In this document: positions 63,269 to 64,000 of the stretch, in pieces
Layout: every line of letters starts with the position of its first letter
Numbering within the stretch: the first letter of the stretch is position 1
NCBI RefSeq assembly: GCF_031880315.1
Contig: NZ_CP134771.1
Span: 806,001 to 870,000 of the forward strand
Direction: 5' to 3'
From: Pseudomonas baltica
GTDB lineage: Bacteria; Pseudomonadota; Gammaproteobacteria; Pseudomonadales; Pseudomonadaceae
Length of the DNA stretch: 64,000 bases
The notes under the pieces: model-generated
Databases searched by the model: none
The model's input: the letters and a program-made list of their open reading frames with translations, nothing else
What the model was told of the DNA's origin: nothing
Translations under genes and position numbers: made by a program

Positions 63269-63832
63269 ATGACCACTGTAGCCCGCCCGCTTCACCCTCA
63301 GCGCGTCGCCATCATCGGCCTCGACCCCTTCGGCAGCAACATTGCCCGCACGCTGGCGCAGCAGGGCTTCGCAGTGGCCGGGTTGGACCCTCTGCGCAAC
63401 AACCTGGTAGCGCCGTGCGAAGGCTTTACCTTGCTGCGCAACCTCGAACAGGCGGTCGACAGCAGCGATATCGTGATCACCTGCTTCCCCGACCAACTGC
63501 TGATGAGCGCGCGGCTGTGCAGTCCGCAAACCACTTTCGGCCTGCACGGCAAGGCGCTGATCAGCTTCAACACCGCCCAGACACGCCCGGCCTCCTCGGC
63601 GCGCTCCATGGGCGAGTGGGCCCGCAGCGAGCACATCGACTATCTGGAAATCAGCCTCAATGGTCAGGCCGAAAGCATCGGTCAAAGCGACTGCGAATTG
63701 GTGTGCGCCGGCCCGCGACGCGTGTATGAGCGTCTCAAGCCGTTGTGCCTCAGCCTCGGTGCCTCACTGACCTATCTGGGCAGCGATTGTGGCGCGACAT
63801 TGGAACACCAGCCATCCCGGGCGGTGTGCTGA
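63269..63832 (+). CDS. Truncated dehydrogenase-like protein (Rossmann domain only)
   Basis: 187 aa from the ATG at 63269 (AGAGAG upstream). It has the fold of the two imine-reductase-like neighbours but a degenerate cofactor loop (IIGLDPFGSNIARTLAQQGFAVAGLDP in place of GLGxMG) and no C-terminal helical domain; it stops where that domain should begin. The frame is clean. It is either a decayed third paralogue or a regulatory or partner subunit. Confidence 0.75.
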   Translation: MTTVARPLHPQRVAIIGLDPFGSNIARTLAQQGFAVAGLDPLRNNLVAPCEGFTLLRNLEQAVDSSDIVITCFPDQLLMSARLCSPQTTFGLHGKALISFNTAQTRPASSARSMGEWARSEHIDYLEISLNGQAESIGQSDCELVCAGPRRVYERLKPLCLSLGASLTYLGSDCGATLEHQPSRAVC

Positions 63833-63953
63833 TCTGCGATCCGTCTTCGCCGCCGGGGTTGCGCGTGCGGCGGCGCAGCTTTTGCCCCCCTCACGACACC
63901 TCGAACACCCCCTCCCCGATGTAGTTTTTTTAAACAATTCGCTCATCCGTCAC

Positions 63954-63996
63954 TTGACCTAGGTCATATGACCGTATTTAATCGGTCACACGACCT
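63954..63996 (+). promoter_or_regulatory. Promoter with tandem dyad operator, site C
   Basis: TTGACC (63954-63959), 17-bp spacer, TTTAAT (63977-63982): a near-consensus sigma-70 promoter reading out of the window. Two dyads overlap it: AGGTC-ATAT-GACCG (63961-63974) and CGGTC-ACAC-GACCT (63983-63996), 22 bp apart. Confidence 0.75.
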
Positions 63997-64000
63997 AGTT

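Overview
The window is high-GC, gene-dense DNA with the organisation and gene families of a Pseudomonas chromosome (fluorescens/putida-like). That assignment is an inference from gene content: a CopR/HprR-type two-component system, a deacetylating precorrin-6A synthase, a bacteriophytochrome kinase, AraC regulators with an arabinose-binding-type domain, and a two-partner-secretion/CDI exoprotein. I saw no rRNA, tRNA, CRISPR array or transposase. The only clear break in composition is an AT-richer island at about 28.0-31.8 kb.

Region by region. 1-6 kb: an aldo/keto reductase cut by the window edge, then xdhC and a three-gene molybdenum hydroxylase (2Fe-2S subunit, Mo subunit, tri-haem cytochrome c). 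6-11 kb: a PAP2 phosphatase, a diguanylate cyclase, and a bacteriophytochrome HWE kinase with its own receiver. 11.6-13.1 kb: a cupin and a divergent LysR regulator. 13.3-25.5 kb: an eight-gene minus-strand run (SDR, FAD amine/amino-acid oxidase, peptide-type ABC importer, cysteine hydrolase) divergent from an IclR regulator, plus a second FAD oxidase and a Gfo/Idh oxidoreductase. 25.5-28 kb: Mn catalase, a small membrane protein and cobF.

28.0-35.1 kb is the most unusual part. It holds a 5'-truncated CdiA-type exoprotein whose C-terminal toxin is followed by its immunity gene. A graveyard of at least five further toxin/immunity cassettes follows in the same direction. Several are broken by stops, frameshifts or deletions. 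A short motif (GGTGCAAAA on the minus strand, encoding Gly-Ala-Lys) recurs at the toxin junctions. One cassette encodes a putative zinc-dependent deaminase toxin whose stop overlaps the start of its presumed immunity gene.

35-50 kb: a beta-propeller protein, an aldehyde dehydrogenase and its probable regulator, an Mpo1-like protein, and a Crp/Fnr regulator. A redox module follows (molybdopterin oxidoreductase, cytochrome b561, periplasmic protein) divergent from a CopR/HprR-CopS/HprS pair with two visible operator boxes. Then come a PAS chemoreceptor, a chemoreceptor fragment, and an AraC, Baeyer-Villiger monooxygenase and alpha/beta hydrolase unit.

50.4-64 kb looks like one amine-metabolism cluster: a phytanoyl-CoA-type dioxygenase, an outer-membrane porin, two paralogous AraC regulators, a TetR regulator, an APC permease, an NCS1 permease, a small membrane protein, a fold-IV transaminase resembling (R)-selective amine transaminases, two imine-reductase-like dehydrogenases and a truncated third relative. 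Three intergenic sites share a tandem AGGTC-N4-GACCT operator with units 21-22 bp apart. They lie before tetR, before the second araC, and at the right edge of the window. This suggests a TetR-controlled regulon that continues to the right.
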